DNA of 64,000 nt from Theocolax elegans (GCA_026168455.1 CM047427.1:59287249-59351248); one strand, 5' to 3'; counted from the stretch's first letter, positions 23,505-33,291 are shown. Notes: a model not told the origin generated them from the letters alone. A program made the numbers and translations.

Positions 23505-24690
23505 TCCCCGAGTAGAAATTCTAGCCAGGCCGCCTGAACTAGAAAAGAGGGCCTGAAAAGGCCGCCTGTTAAGGGCCGGGATACGAATGTAATGGAATTT
23601 AAGTCAGGGCCTAATTTTGTTAGTTCGGATGTGACTTTATAGTAAAAGTCAATTTTGTTAGTTCGAATGTGAGGTTAGTAATAGTATCTACAAATTATAT
23701 AGTATTGTATATAAATTTTCAGGTTAGAATTTTATCAAGAGTTTTTTATAAATATAAAATGAGTAAAAAAATTGATTATACTCAGAAGCTTAATTTACTA
23801 AGAGTTCGAAGGTACCGATTGAAAAGGAAAATACAATATATAAATAGTGAAAGTTTAAAAAAACTCTTTAATAATATAAAAGTTTATGCAGTATTATATT
23901 GCTTTAAATATGTGAAAAGATTTAATTTTGTATTGTATAAAAAAAGTGCAAAGTTATTAATATTATATTATATTAAGATTGTTGTAATTATTTGGAAATT
24001 ATATTAAACCATATATTTTAATTATATTATATATAATATTTATGTTTAATAAATATTTATGTATTAAAATGCATTTTATTTTATTTACAAAACCTATACG
24101 CACACACACGCACACGCACATACACGCATGTACGCACGCCTAATTAACCTTATATTTATAACTTTATATTAGTATATTTTGTGGTTTTTAAGATTACAAA
24201 GCTGTTACACATGTAAGATAACGTTTTTTTAACCTCTTAACCTATACGGGCCATGCCCATGATCGACCCTTTACATGTGTTAGTTTTGAGATGTGAGACA
24301 TCACATAAACTCGATTTCTATAGAAAAGTGAGAGAAAACAGTAAACCCAAATCCCCGTCCTGTAAAGGTTAAAAGTGATTCGATGTTTTTAGACATTAAT
24401 TTTATTGAAAAAAAAGCTTTTTTGAACCAGAAAATTCCCGTCCTCTAAAGGTTAACAATTAAAAACAATTGTAAAATAACAAATACATTCAGATTTAGTT
24501 TTTACTACTAATTAAGTGCCTTAATATCACCTGAACATACCCACAAAATAGTATTACATAAAACAGGCCCTGATCTCCACCCCATTACATTTTTTAAAGG
24601 CCCTTTACAGGCACCTGTTCAGGGCCTTTTAATATTCGTCAGGTACCTGAACAGGGCCTTCTTTTTGCCTGGAATTCATTTCTACTCGGG
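23505..24690. mobile_element. Nested TIR element, CCCGAGTAGAAAT ends
   Basis: Left CCGAGTAGAAATTCTAGCC and right TGGAATTCATTTCTACTCGG are inverted. Sub-terminal GC-rich repeats (AGGGCCTGAAAAGG, GGGCCTTTTAATATTCG, TGAACAGGGCC) occur at both ends. It includes a CA-rich microsatellite at 24103-24140 and one basic open frame. Confidence 0.6.
23759..24007 (+). CDS. Unidentified small basic protein frame
   Basis: I do not recognise this protein. The most plausible start, MSKKIDYTQKLN at 23759, gives about 82 residues. The N-terminal half is very basic (LLRVRRYRLKRKIQYI) and the C-terminal half alternates lysine with hydrophobic runs (LLILYYIKIVVIIW). The open frame extends 30 codons further upstream. 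It is the only frame of this length in the nested TIR element. It could be a relic of an element-encoded DNA-binding protein or pure chance in AT-rich DNA. Confidence 0.25.
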   Translation: MSKKIDYTQKLNLLRVRRYRLKRKIQYINSESLKKLFNNIKVYAVLYCFKYVKRFNFVLYKKSAKLLILYYIKIVVIIWKLY

Positions 24691-24785
24691 ATCAATATGT
24701 TAAATTCAGGTTATAAAATGAATTGAAGTGTGCTGCTATTGTTTTTTATATTTAACCTGAATTTAACATATTGACATAAACAATA

Positions 24786-24850
24786 AAATAGCTCAGTTGG
24801 TAGAGCGAAAGACTTCGGTATAAAAGATTCAAGTTCAAATCTCCGAAGGA
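24786..24850 (+). repeat. tRNA-like sequence in right foldback arm
   Basis: TAGCTCAGTTGGTAGAGC is a perfect D-arm/A-box sequence. A degenerate anticodon arm (GACTTCGGTATAAAAG) and a B-box-like AAGTTCAAATCTCCG follow. The acceptor stem does not close and the B box departs from GGTTCRANNCC, so it is unlikely to be a functional tRNA. The left arm has the mirror copy (23444-23505, minus strand), whose B-box-like part reads GAGTTCGAGTCTCCG. Confidence 0.6.
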
Positions 24851-25059
24851 TTTTTTTTTTTTTTTAATTATAGTTAATTAAATGCCATACGTTTGCAACA
24901 AATTTTAATTATTTTTTTTATTATATTTTGAATAATATTTATGGCAAAATACTTGCAAAATCATGGATTCTGTTCATTAGCCACGATTTTGCCAAGATAT
25001 TGCAAGGAAAAATTTTGCCATGATTTTCACATGAATTTTTTTCTACGCGGGAAGTGTAA

Positions 25060-25360
25060 GTGATCTATTGTGTACTGTACCGTATCCTGGATGGGAGACC
25101 TTACATGGGATTCCCTTCCGGGCCAGAAGGACGAAGATTTTTTGAGAGGTGTTACTCCTCTGTCCCTCTCCAATTGCACTGGTTCCAGTAACTTCCGGGC
25201 TTGGGAGCGGCTTGCTAAGATTCACACGCGGCCAACATATTCGTCATTAATGAATCCCATCAAGGCTGGGTTTAGGGCTGTGATAAGAGTAAAAAACTTC
25301 TGGATCTGTTGGCGCTCGGATTCAAGACCCGACGCTAGCTTTATTTTTTAATTTCAATTC
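25060..25360 (+). mobile_element. 5S-rRNA-like / SINE-like GC-rich segment
   Basis: GTACCGTATCCTGGATGGG continuing into AGACC (25077-25100) matches the box-C region of 5S rRNA (GTACTTGGATGGGAGACC). The rest (TCCCTTCCGGGCCAGAAGG, GGGCTTGGGAGCGGC) is GC-rich and unrelated to 5S, so a 5S-derived SINE or chance similarity are both possible. A 93-codon plus frame overlaps but has no motif. The part from 25220 is duplicated at 30843. Confidence 0.4.
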
Positions 25361-25770
25361 CGGAAAATCTAAAAGCTAATAAAGCATGATAATTTTTATT
25401 ATGTTTAGAGCCATGGATTGTTTCAAACCAAAATTTAAATGAGAGTGGTGGGGCCTCTCCATCGCCCCTACCAGTGAAGTACTTCCAACCCGAAAGATTG
25501 TTTACATATCCCCATTATGGATAGCATCCACGGCGGGAGACATATCTTCAATCCCATTACCTCGCCTTAAAGAAAGAAGAATTTGCATGGGAGGCGAAAA
25601 TGCTTTTACATAAATTATATCTTTATATAAATCTTCATACTGGTTTTTAGATCAAATAACAAATAAATTTTTATTAGCGGATTTAGTTTTGTCAAAACCC
25701 CGATTTTGTCATGTCGAGCATTAGCAAAGAGTTGGGTTTAAGTGAGTTTTCACGTAAGTATTACGCCCAG
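25220..25770 (+). repeat. Segment duplicated at 30.84-31.34 kb
   Basis: TTCACACGCGGCCAACATAT through TTTTCACGTAAGTATTACGC recurs as a direct repeat at 30843-31335 with about 59 bp missing after AATGAATC. The unit contains a copy of the GC-rich structured element, so this is the upstream flank of that element. Confidence 0.85.
25445..25572. ncRNA. GC-rich structured element, copy 1
   Basis: First of five copies of a roughly 130 bp element: GTGGTGGGGCCTCTCCATCG at one end, GGATAGCATCCACGGCGGG in the middle, TTACCTCGCCTTAAAG at the other. Its central hairpin is weakened here (CCCCATTATGGAT instead of CCCCGTCATGGAT). On the minus strand every copy also keeps a short frame that stops at the same place (RGNGIEDMSPAVDAIHNGDM then TAA in this copy). 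Whether the conserved entity is RNA or peptide is unresolved. Confidence 0.5.
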
Positions 25771-25774
25771 ATAT

Positions 25775-27620
25775 TTTACTGCGGATGTTTATTTTATTAG
25801 TATTTTGTCAAAGTTAAATGGATTTAGATTTTTATACAGAATTCCTTTCTGAGAACGTTAATAACATTATTCATTTAATGCAAAATCGAGGGGATATCGG
25901 GATCAGAATATGGTAATTTATAATATTTTTTTACAAACCATGGAATGAGATTTTATGCACGTATTAAACAAAAGACCTTAATTTTTCTAGATTTTGAAAT
26001 TGATAATTTAATTACGTTGTTTAGATTACAAAATTACGTCATTTTGAATAAAAATTACGGACTATAAAATGTTTATTCAATTATTATTAATAAAATTATT
26101 TTGTTTTAAAATCGAGACATCATGCCCTCAGATTTTTATTCAATATTTTCGATAGAATTTTTGGGTTGAAAAGTGTAGATATCTGTAATTTGACTCCGAC
26201 ATGAATGAATATTATATAGTCTATATTAGCATATAGTTCACGTAGATTTCAATACTTACGTTGCCCATCGAATGTGGGTCATTTATGTAAATTAAAAGCA
26301 GCAGATATTTTAGCAGGATATCGTGTAAACCTCCGGCTTTTATAGGAAATTCGCGAGATTTGTATTGTTTAATTTAACTTTAAAGCTGATAATATATTGC
26401 TATAAAGCTAAAGACGTGATCAATTGATAAATAAACATTGCAATATTTACATATAATAAATATTGAAACATAATAAATCTAAACTATTTTTTAAAAACAT
26501 ATTGTTAAGTCCTTAAATGCATTTAAGGAATAATATAACGAGCGTGTTTTGCGTTCAATTGCATTTGTAATGAAAATCTTAGGATTAGATAAATATACTT
26601 TTTAACAGTATGAGTTTGACTAGTGAATTGTACACGAATTTAGTTGCACTCTTATAATGGTGCGCTTTAACGATTGACTATAGTATTGATATTCATGATA
26701 AGTCAGTGAAAACAAACTTATTGGCATTTGTTTGAATATATTTAGATCCAGAGGGTAGTGGAAATTTAGTATCCATTACTATTATATTTGTATGGATTCT
26801 ACTACAACTAGAGATTTGCAAAAATGTCCCATATCAAAGTATTTCATTCTGCATATAAGAAATCATCCCATCTCACTTGATAGGATTTTTTAATAATAAC
26901 TATTTTATTTTTAAATATATTCCCAATTTTAACATATTTTCAAATGTACTATTGGAATTCTATTTTATACAATTATTCTCCCTCATTTAAAATAAGAATT
27001 ATTGATAGAGCGATTTAGAAAATTATAATTAAAATAATTTAATAATCTATTTTTGTTTAAATACTTCCCTGTGCATATATGCCATAAAAATTATTATTAA
27101 GTATGATTTCTATCGCACATCCAATGTCACCATTATTTGCCTCGCTAAGATTATAAGGTATTAATATGACGTGAAATATTTTCTTAATAAATATTAACCT
27201 ATATCCCACTTGTACTTAAAATATTTTTAGTTGTACGATTATTGGTAACTATATCGATTAGATTTCCAATATTCGGATAGAAATGAAAACAATTACCACA
27301 TCGATAGTTATTTAGTTATTTATTACTTACAGTTGATCCCTTTAATATTAGTCACATCTCCTTAAGAACAATTAGAGTTTCGACAGTAGAAAGGCTCTCT
27401 TCGCTGTGCTTGTTTGCCTCGGACGAAAATTAGTCCAAAACGAAAATATTCATATCAAATTGCATCAGACTTTTCACATTGTGCTCTATTGCGTCCGAGG
27501 CGTAAAAGGTTGGTTACCTCCTACCAATATGTCGTCTAATCTGAATTCTAGAGAAACATAGAAGTATTGTAAGTATTATTTATCTCATTTATTCCAAAAA
27601 TAACAATTTTCGCTATACAA
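25775..27620. other. Diverged flank with hairpin remnants
   Basis: No gene seen. Weak inverted repeats occur, for example GGTAGTGGAAATTTAGTATC near 26755 with ATGGATTCTACTAC near 26793. One strong hairpin is at 27416-27501. The region looks like an older, decayed part of the hairpin locus. Confidence 0.4.
27416..27501. ncRNA. Hairpin with perfect 10 bp GC-rich base
   Basis: GCCTCGGACG (27416-27425) pairs perfectly with CGTCCGAGGC (27492-27501), followed inward by AAT/ATT and weaker pairs. The left context (CTTCGCTGTGCTTGTTTGCC) resembles that of the class D hairpins at 33201 and 45092 (CTTCGGTGTATTTGTTTTCC). This suggests a diverged family member upstream of the main array. Confidence 0.55.
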
Positions 27621-27626
27621 AGTTAT

Positions 27627-29300
27627 ATATATGGGTGGTTCTCTGTGACATCGAAGATGAAAAAAATAAATATTGCTATAACTGTGGGAATATGTTTTAG
27701 AGGCAGCCAGTAGTTCTCCTGAATTTTTTCAGATTTTTTCTGGGCCATTATTTTAAGTTACAGAGAGTCAAAGTTGACATTTTAGCACTTTTTTGCATTA
27801 TATGCCCATTTTCATGAATTTTTTGCTCCCAGGGGATGCATTTTTCACTAAAAACATAAGTATGACTTTTTTTGTAAAATTTTCCGAACTTTTCATTAAA
27901 AATACTTTTAAAGACATAAATGTATGCTGTCACACTCTTGTAAGCCATTTAAACCTTAAATAGTGAAAATCAGCAATTCTGCTCCGGATTCTAGTAACCT
28001 AATACTGTCTATAAGATGTTTTTTTATAGTCAGAAACTGCCTAAAAATTTCCAGAGTGGGTCTAAATCGTTAAGATCACTTATGGTCAAAATATCCGGGA
28101 AAAGTGCCCGAAATATTAATAGAAATGTATATTTGTTGCCTTATAACGATGAATCTATTAGCATGATCATTGCAAAAAAATTTGTGCACTTACCTTGGAG
28201 TGGTAGAAAAGTATCTTCACTTGTTTCAGTATCCATCTAATCCCCTGTAAGCTGCTAAAAATACAAATATTATTATACAAATGTAAAAAATTAATTTTTA
28301 AACATTTATAATGCTGAATTTTTAGTTTTACATCCCTTACAAGAATTATAATACTAATCTGAAGGATTACTATAAATATATAAACATCATTATTACAATA
28401 ACTGATTATACGTATTTAATACAAAAGATATATAAATAAATCGGATATATAATTATAATGAATAATATGATAACGTGACAGTGACAAGTTTGTGAAATCT
28501 AAACAATGTATTGCTGAATAATAATAATAATAATGTTGATACTTTTATAGTAATCCTTCAGATTAGTATTATAATTCTTGTAAGGGATGTAAAACTAAAA
28601 ATCCAGCATTATAAATGTTTAAAAAATAATTTTTTATAATTATATAATAATAATTGTATTTTTAGCAGCTTACAGGGGATTAGATGGATACTGAAACAAG
28701 TGGAGATACTTTTCTACCATTCCAAGGTAAGTGCATAAATTTTTTTGCAATGATCATGCTACTAGATTCATCGTTATAAGGCAACAAATATACATTTCTA
28801 TTAATATTTCGGGCACTTTTCCCGGATATTTTGACCATAAGTGATCTTAATGATTTAGACCCACTCTGGAAATTTTTAGGCAGTTTCTGACTATAAAAAA
28901 ACATCTTTTAGACAGTATTAGGTTACCAGAGTCCGGAGCAGAATTGCTGATTTTCACTATTTAAGGTTTAAATGGCTTACAAGAGTGTGACAGCATACAT
29001 TTATGTCTTTAAAAGTATTTTTAATGAAAAGTTCGGAAAATTTTACAAAAAAAGTCATACTTATGTTTTTAGTGAAAAATGCATCCCCTGGGAGCTAAAA
29101 ATTCATGAAAATGGGCATATAATGCAAAAAAGTGCTAAAATATCAACTTTGACTCTCTGTAACTTAAAATAATGGCCCAGAAATAATCTGAAAAAATTCA
29201 GGAGAACTACTGGATACCTCTAAAACATATTCCCACAGTGATAGCAATATTAATTTTTTTCATCTTCGATGTCACAGAGAACCACCCATATATATATATA
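27627..29300. mobile_element. 1.67 kb foldback element, arms about 0.8 kb
   Basis: Nearly the whole element is one palindrome centred near 28470. Outer ends are GGGTGGTTCTCTGTGACATC and its complement. Identical short frames occur on opposite strands in the two arms (MAYKSVTAYIYVFKS at 27748-27948 minus and 28972-29172 plus; MFFYSQKLPKNFQSG at 28016-28240 plus and 28680-28904 minus). Frames conserved only because the arms are copies are not evidence of coding. Non-autonomous; a deleted relative is at 15750. Confidence 0.9.
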
Positions 29301-29302
29301 TG

Positions 29303-29810
29303 GGGTATTCCACGTGAAGTGGTCCGACGAAAATTTTAAAATGCACCAAATTTTGGGTACACATTACAACTGTTTTTCAGAATACAGAAAAAAAATTTTA
29401 GGTACTGGAATCTATTTGCTTAAAAGTGATTCTAACCTCAAAAAGGGAATTTTTCCAAGTTTTTGCAACACCAGCTGGGTTCATCGCTATTTCACTCAAA
29501 ATCTATCAACTTATACTATAGAACATTATATGTAACATTCGTTGCTAATTATGTCTAGAATTTACCCTTCTGGGTTAGAATTTCTAATCTCAAGGTCAAT
29601 GTTACATAAACTACATGTCAATATTTAACTTGAAAAAAGTGTAAGTGCGCAACAATTGATTTTTTTATCCAAAAGTCTAAAAGAAAGCTTGGAGCAATAC
29701 CTTTCAAATGGTTTTTAGCATTTTTATGGCCTTCATTTATGTAAAAAGTTATGATTAGTTATGAGTCCATTAAAAATCGGCGAATATGTAACAAGTCTCT
29801 TCCGGGTGGA
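29303..29810. other. Unassigned segment with one 88-codon frame
   Basis: A plus frame at 29269-29535 reads GVFHVKWSDENFKMHQILG and LLKSDSNLKKGIFPSF. I do not recognise it and it starts inside the foldback end. Nothing else is supported until the hairpins begin near 29812. Confidence 0.35.
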
Positions 29811-29811
29811 A

Positions 29812-29895
29812 ATTTGCATTGAATGAAGAATTACAGAACGCTGGCATTTTCATATCAAAAGCATTAGAATACATGCATTCGGTAACATTTAAAAA
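29812..29895. ncRNA. Hairpin, class E (degenerate copy)
   Basis: TGAATGAAGAATTACAGAA on the 5' side and GCATTCGGTAACATTT on the 3' side are homologous to the arms of the strong hairpin at 56361-56431 and to 32738-32830. The 3' basal arm is eroded to A-runs here. It marks the left edge of the recognisable hairpin series. Confidence 0.45.
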
Positions 29896-30272
29896 AATCA
29901 TAGTACGTTGAGCCATATAATGACTAACAGAAATATATAGTAAAGAAATTATGTTCAAAATTTTCGAGATAGTTGTATAATAGTACTATTTGTTTTGAGG
30001 AATAGGGTATATTTTTAACTTCACAGATATTGAACTATTGTATTATATATAAATTTTCTAAAATTTTACTCAGGTATGTCTTTTAACCTGCTGGCAATTA
30101 TGTGAATGTCTGCAGTAATATCTTTTTGATTTAACTATGTGGATATAATTTAACGATCACGATCTAGTTTACTATTTATTACTATAATTTGACTCGCTTA
30201 ATTTCCACGTAATTCCCACACATTACTTGGTGTCTACAAAGATGCATATATTTTCTTAGATTTGTTTATATT

Positions 30273-30358
30273 CCTCAAAAGAATAAAAGTGCAGTACCGA
30301 TATTCTCATTTGTAAATACATTAGAATACCAGCATTGTGCTCTTTTTCATCTAACGAG
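30273..30358. ncRNA. Hairpin, class C
   Basis: The base is CCTCAAAAGAATAAAAG against CTTTTTCATCTAACGAG. The upper arm AGTGCAGTACCGATATTCT (30288-30306) pairs with AGAATACCAGCATTGTGCT through 13 Watson-Crick and 3 wobble pairs with 3 mismatches, around a loop of about 15 nt. Size and imperfect pairing are those of an insect pre-miRNA. The 3' flank GTTTGTCGTCTTGGTGCTGT belongs to the family's conserved flank. Confidence 0.6.
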
Positions 30359-30469
30359 TGGAAAGTTTGTCGTCTTGGTGCTGTACACCACCTATCTGAC
30401 TTAAAGTAAATCCTCCACATTATTTAATGTCTACAAAGATGCACCTTTTCTCTTCAGATGTTTAATATT

Positions 30470-30560
30470 CCTCATATAAATAAAAGCATAGCAGCAGCTA
30501 TCTGACTAGAATGTACATTAGATTTCTAGCCTTGCGCTTTTTTTCACCAAAGGACTCAAA
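30470..30560. ncRNA. Hairpin-family copy with eroded stem
   Basis: ATTCCTCATATAAATAAAAGC and, after the loop, TTCTAGCCTTGCGCTTTTTT occupy the two arm positions. CTAGAA/TTCTAG closes the tip but the middle is asymmetric. The 3' flank TCTTGTATTGACGCCGTAC is the family flank. A diverged copy lies at 63690-63775. Confidence 0.45.
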
Positions 30561-30637
30561 ACTATCTTGTATTGACGCCGTACCTATGTGACATTTATGT
30601 AATGTATACATAAGTCTTATACTTATTTATATTCCTC

Positions 30638-30712
30638 AGATAAATAAAAGGGACTAATAGTGTTGTGTATTAAACATGCATCAAGACATTAAAGTTCCCC
30701 CTTTTTTCATTT
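30638..30712. ncRNA. Hairpin, class B (diverged single copy)
   Basis: CCTCAGATAAATAAAAGGGAC, loop AAACATGC, and GTTCCCCCTTTTTTCATTTG form the class B fold otherwise seen in the young clusters. Substitutions throughout show this is an older copy outside the arrays. The flank GTTGTATTGATGCCGTCCTG is conserved. Confidence 0.6.
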
Positions 30713-30842
30713 GTCCAGTCTAGTATCTGTTGTATTGATGCCGTCCTGGTCGGTCTTTTATGTAATTTAGGGTTACTTATTGTACATATTAAATCTTATT
30801 TATTCTTATATTTATAACAATTGAAAAAATTACTTCAAAACA

Positions 30843-31335
30843 TTCACACGCGGCCAACATATTCGTCACTAATGAATCGGATTCAAGACCCGACGCTAGC
30901 TTTATTGTTTAATTTCAATTCCGGAAAATCTAAAAGCTACTAAAGCATGATAATTTTTATTATGTTTAGAGCCATGGATTGTTTCAAACCAAAATTTAAA
31001 TGAGAGTGGTGGGGCCCCTCCATCGCCCCTACCAGTGAGGTACTTCCAACCCGAAAGATTGTTTACATATCCCCGTCATGGATAGCATCCACGGCGGGAG
31101 ACATATCTCCAATCCCATTACCTCGCCTTAAAGAAAGGAGAATTTGCGTGGGAGGCGAATACGCTTTTATATAAATTATATCTTTATATAAATCTTCATA
31201 CTGGTTTTTAGATCAAATAACAAATAAATTTTTATTAGCGGATTTAGTTTTGTCAAAACACCGATGGTGTCATGCCGAGCATTAGCAAAGAGTTGGGTTT
31301 AAGTGAGTTTTCACGTAAGTATTACGCCTAGATAT
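30843..31335 (+). repeat. Second copy of the 25.2 kb segment
   Basis: Direct duplicate of 25220-25770 with an internal deletion of about 59 bp and scattered substitutions. It carries structured-element copy 2 (31005-31135). Confidence 0.85.
31005..31135. ncRNA. GC-rich structured element, copy 2
   Basis: Carries CCCCGTCATGGATAGCATCC followed by ACGGCGGGA. The fold is TCCC-CGT-(bulge CAT)-GGAT-agc-ATCC-ACG-gc-GGGA. Compared with copies 3-5, the outer pair set is TCCC/GGGA instead of TTCC/GGAA, a compensatory change. On the minus strand the reading is RGNGIGDMSPAVDAIHDGDM then TAA. Confidence 0.55.
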
Positions 31336-31432
31336 TTTCAGACCACTTGAGAAACCACTTCATCTCAATCAGACTAAAATTTTAACACTAACTATTAGAT
31401 ATGACTTTAAGTCACCTGTGTTGAACAGACTG

Positions 31433-32061
31433 ACAAGGAGAGGTCACACCGTCTGGAAAACGGATCCTTACCGAACTCTAGGATATAATTTCTACTATAA
31501 AATCATGCAGAAAGTCGGAGTTTTAGTGTCCAATGCCCATTTTTACGATAGATATAAGCAAATAATGAAAAATCTTGCCGAAAAAACCGTTGAGTTTGAA
31601 TGTTTATAACTCAGAAACAATTAAAGATGTACGTATAAACTAAATTTTAAAAGAAAGCTGAGATCAAGTAGATACGTTTTAAAAAAAAGAAGCACAAATA
31701 TTTTAATATGGTCAAAAGTTATGGGAGAAATAAGAATTAGACGAAATTTTGGGCTAAAAAAATCATTAAATTGTAACTTTAAATTTTCGATAAAATTTTG
31801 GCTTTTTTTTAAAACGTATCTGCTCGACCTCAACTTTTTTTAAAATTTAGTTTATACGTACATCTTTAATTTTTTCTGAGTTATAAACATTCAAACTCAA
31901 CGGTTTTTTCGGCGAGATTTTTCATTATTTGCTTATATCTATCGTAAAAATGGGCATTGGACACTAAAACTCCGACTTTCTGCATGATTTTATAGTAGAA
32001 ATTATATCCTAGAGTTCGGTAAGGATCCGTTTTGCAGACGGTGTGACCTCTCCTTGGGTTC
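31433..32061. mobile_element. Palindromic MITE, AGGAGAGGTCACACCGTC ends
   Basis: The left half AGGAGAGGTCACACCGTCTG through AACCGTTGAGTTTGAATG is mirrored exactly on the right. The near-identical peptides on opposite strands (YRTLGYNFYYKIMQKVGVLV) are a palindrome artefact. The inner part (TATAACTCAGAAACAATTAAAGATG in two blocks, GATCAAGTAGATACG) matches the element at 22549. It has inserted into the end block of the first, reduced hairpin cluster (31340-31430). Confidence 0.85.
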
Positions 32062-32179
32062 AAAAATTGTATAAAAAACAACTATATCATTTTTTTAATA
32101 AAAATTTGGATTATTATTGAAATTCTATTCTAATCCAGTGGATGAAAATCATATTTAAAAGCAACTGTTATAATTTCAG

Positions 32180-32250
32180 CCTATTTGAAGAAGTGGTCCT
32201 TGAGATATTCTGCGACAATACATCATGGGAAAAAATCAGAGATTATATGA
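32180..32250 (+). other. Conserved terminal-exon-like frame, copy at 32 kb
   Basis: An acceptor-like ATAATTTCAG precedes a frame reading YLKKWSLRYSATIHHGKKSE and ending II-TGA at 32250. The related blocks at 43917 and 61976 share KWS and IHH. It is part of the inverted end block of a hairpin cluster. No initiation codon is seen, so it would have to be a spliced exon. Confidence 0.35.
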
Positions 32251-32282
32251 TCATTCGTATTGTAAAAATTAAAATAGGGGGA

Positions 32283-32410
32283 ATGGTGGGGCCCCTCCAT
32301 CGCCCCTACCTGTGAGGTACATCCAACCAGAAAGATTGCTTATATGTTTCCGTCGAGGATAACATCCACGGCGGAAGGCATATCATCAATCCCGTTACCT
32401 CTCCATGAAG
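32283..32410. ncRNA. GC-rich structured element, copy 3
   Basis: ATGGTGGGGCCCCTCCAT, a near-perfect 18 nt palindrome, opens the element. The central fold is TATG-TTTC-CGT-cga-GGAT-aac-ATCC-ACG-gc-GGAA-g-GCATA, with one U-to-C-type deviation relative to copies 4 and 5. It lies about 30 bp after a shared TTATATGATCATTCGTATTG block. Confidence 0.55.
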
Positions 32411-32737
32411 AAATAAAAAATTTTGTGAAACATAAGGGTGCAATGCTAAAGTTAATATTTTTGCACAATTATTTAACAGATAATATTAAGTAATGGTTAG
32501 AAAATAGTTGAAGTAAGCTAGAGCATACTTTATATAAAAATAAGCACTGGGCTGAAAAAAATTATTTGTTTCTTTGTAGTTATTTCGTTTCGGTGTATAA
32601 CATTCTGATACATCTTGAAGCTTTGAATAGATACTTATTACCAAGATCTGAGTTGTTTAATTTTATTAGTATTTCCTAATGTTCATTTAAAATATACAAT
32701 TATGTAACTGTTCTCTTCCGTGTGGAAATTTGCATCG

Positions 32738-32830
32738 AATGAAGAATTACAGAATCCTTGCATTCTCATATCAAATAACATTACAACACAAACATTCGGT
32801 AACATTTCATGCGACGATCGACGTTTGGTT
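32738..32830. ncRNA. Hairpin, class E
   Basis: CATCGAATGAAGAATTAC on the 5' arm pairs with GTAACATTTCATGCGACG on the 3' arm. The upper part is loose. The 3' flank GGTTGCCTCAACGACGTAAG is a diverged form of the family flank. Confidence 0.45.
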
Positions 32831-33200
32831 GCCTCAACGACGTAAGACATCTCGTGTGATTTCTGTGTATTTTATTGACTAACTTTTGAGAAATACATAT
32901 ATTTTAGGAGTATGGTTTATCCCATTCATTCCAGTATTACGATTGTACTGTTTAATTAGATTATCGGTATTAAATTGGCCTGTAATATATTCCTAATCAT
33001 ATTTGAATTTCCTCTACTTGTACTTGTGATTTTGTTAGTTATATAATTGTATCTAGTTTTATCATATTTGTATACAATACTCGTATACATATAAAACAAT
33101 TATCATATTGAGAATCCTTTATTACTTACAAGTATATTATCTTCTCAATGCCGTTTGAAATCTTCAAAGATAGAACTGTTCGCTTCGGTGTATTTGTTTT

Positions 33201-33291
33201 CCTCGGATGAAGAGCAGTTCATTACCGAAATTCTAGTGTCCGGTAGAGATAAAATTTAGGTTCTGATCTGCATTTTCTCCATAAAGTCGGA
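33201..33291. ncRNA. Hairpin, class D
   Basis: CCTCGGATGAAGAGCAG on the 5' side pairs with CTGCATTTTCTCC and GTCGG on the 3' side. At the tip, TTACCG (33222-33227) pairs with CGGTAG (33241-33246) around a 13 nt loop. The related hairpin at 45092 has ATCG/CGAT at the same tip position, a double compensatory change. A 3' flank with AAGTCGGA/TCCGACTT (33284-33330) can form a second stem around GCCTCCACGCCGTAGG. Confidence 0.6.

Larger units (their letters stand above)
23226..25050. mobile_element. Foldback element with tRNA-like arms
   Basis: Arms of about 285 bp (23226-23510 and 24765-25050) are inverted copies, with CCCGCGTAGAAAAAAATTC at both outer ends. Each arm contains a tRNA-like sequence facing inward. 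A second TIR element (23505-24690) sits between them. No transposase is recognised. Confidence 0.8.

Noticed and set aside
24786..24850. Functional tRNA gene
   Set aside because: The A box is perfect but the acceptor stem does not pair and the B box is degenerate; two inverted copies sit in transposon arms.
25070..25351. 93-codon plus-strand and 60-codon minus-strand frames as genes
   Set aside because: They overlap the GC-rich 5S/SINE-like segment, show no motif, and the duplicate at 30843 lacks most of the region.
27748..29172. MAYKSVTAYIYVFKS and MFFYSQKLPKNFQSG frames as conserved small proteins
   Set aside because: They are duplicated only because they lie in palindrome arms; the 15750 relative has a truncated and altered version. 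No independent evidence of coding.
31418..32081. Two near-identical YRTLGYNFYYKIMQK frames on opposite strands
   Set aside because: Produced by the palindromic MITE at 31433-32061, not by a gene pair.
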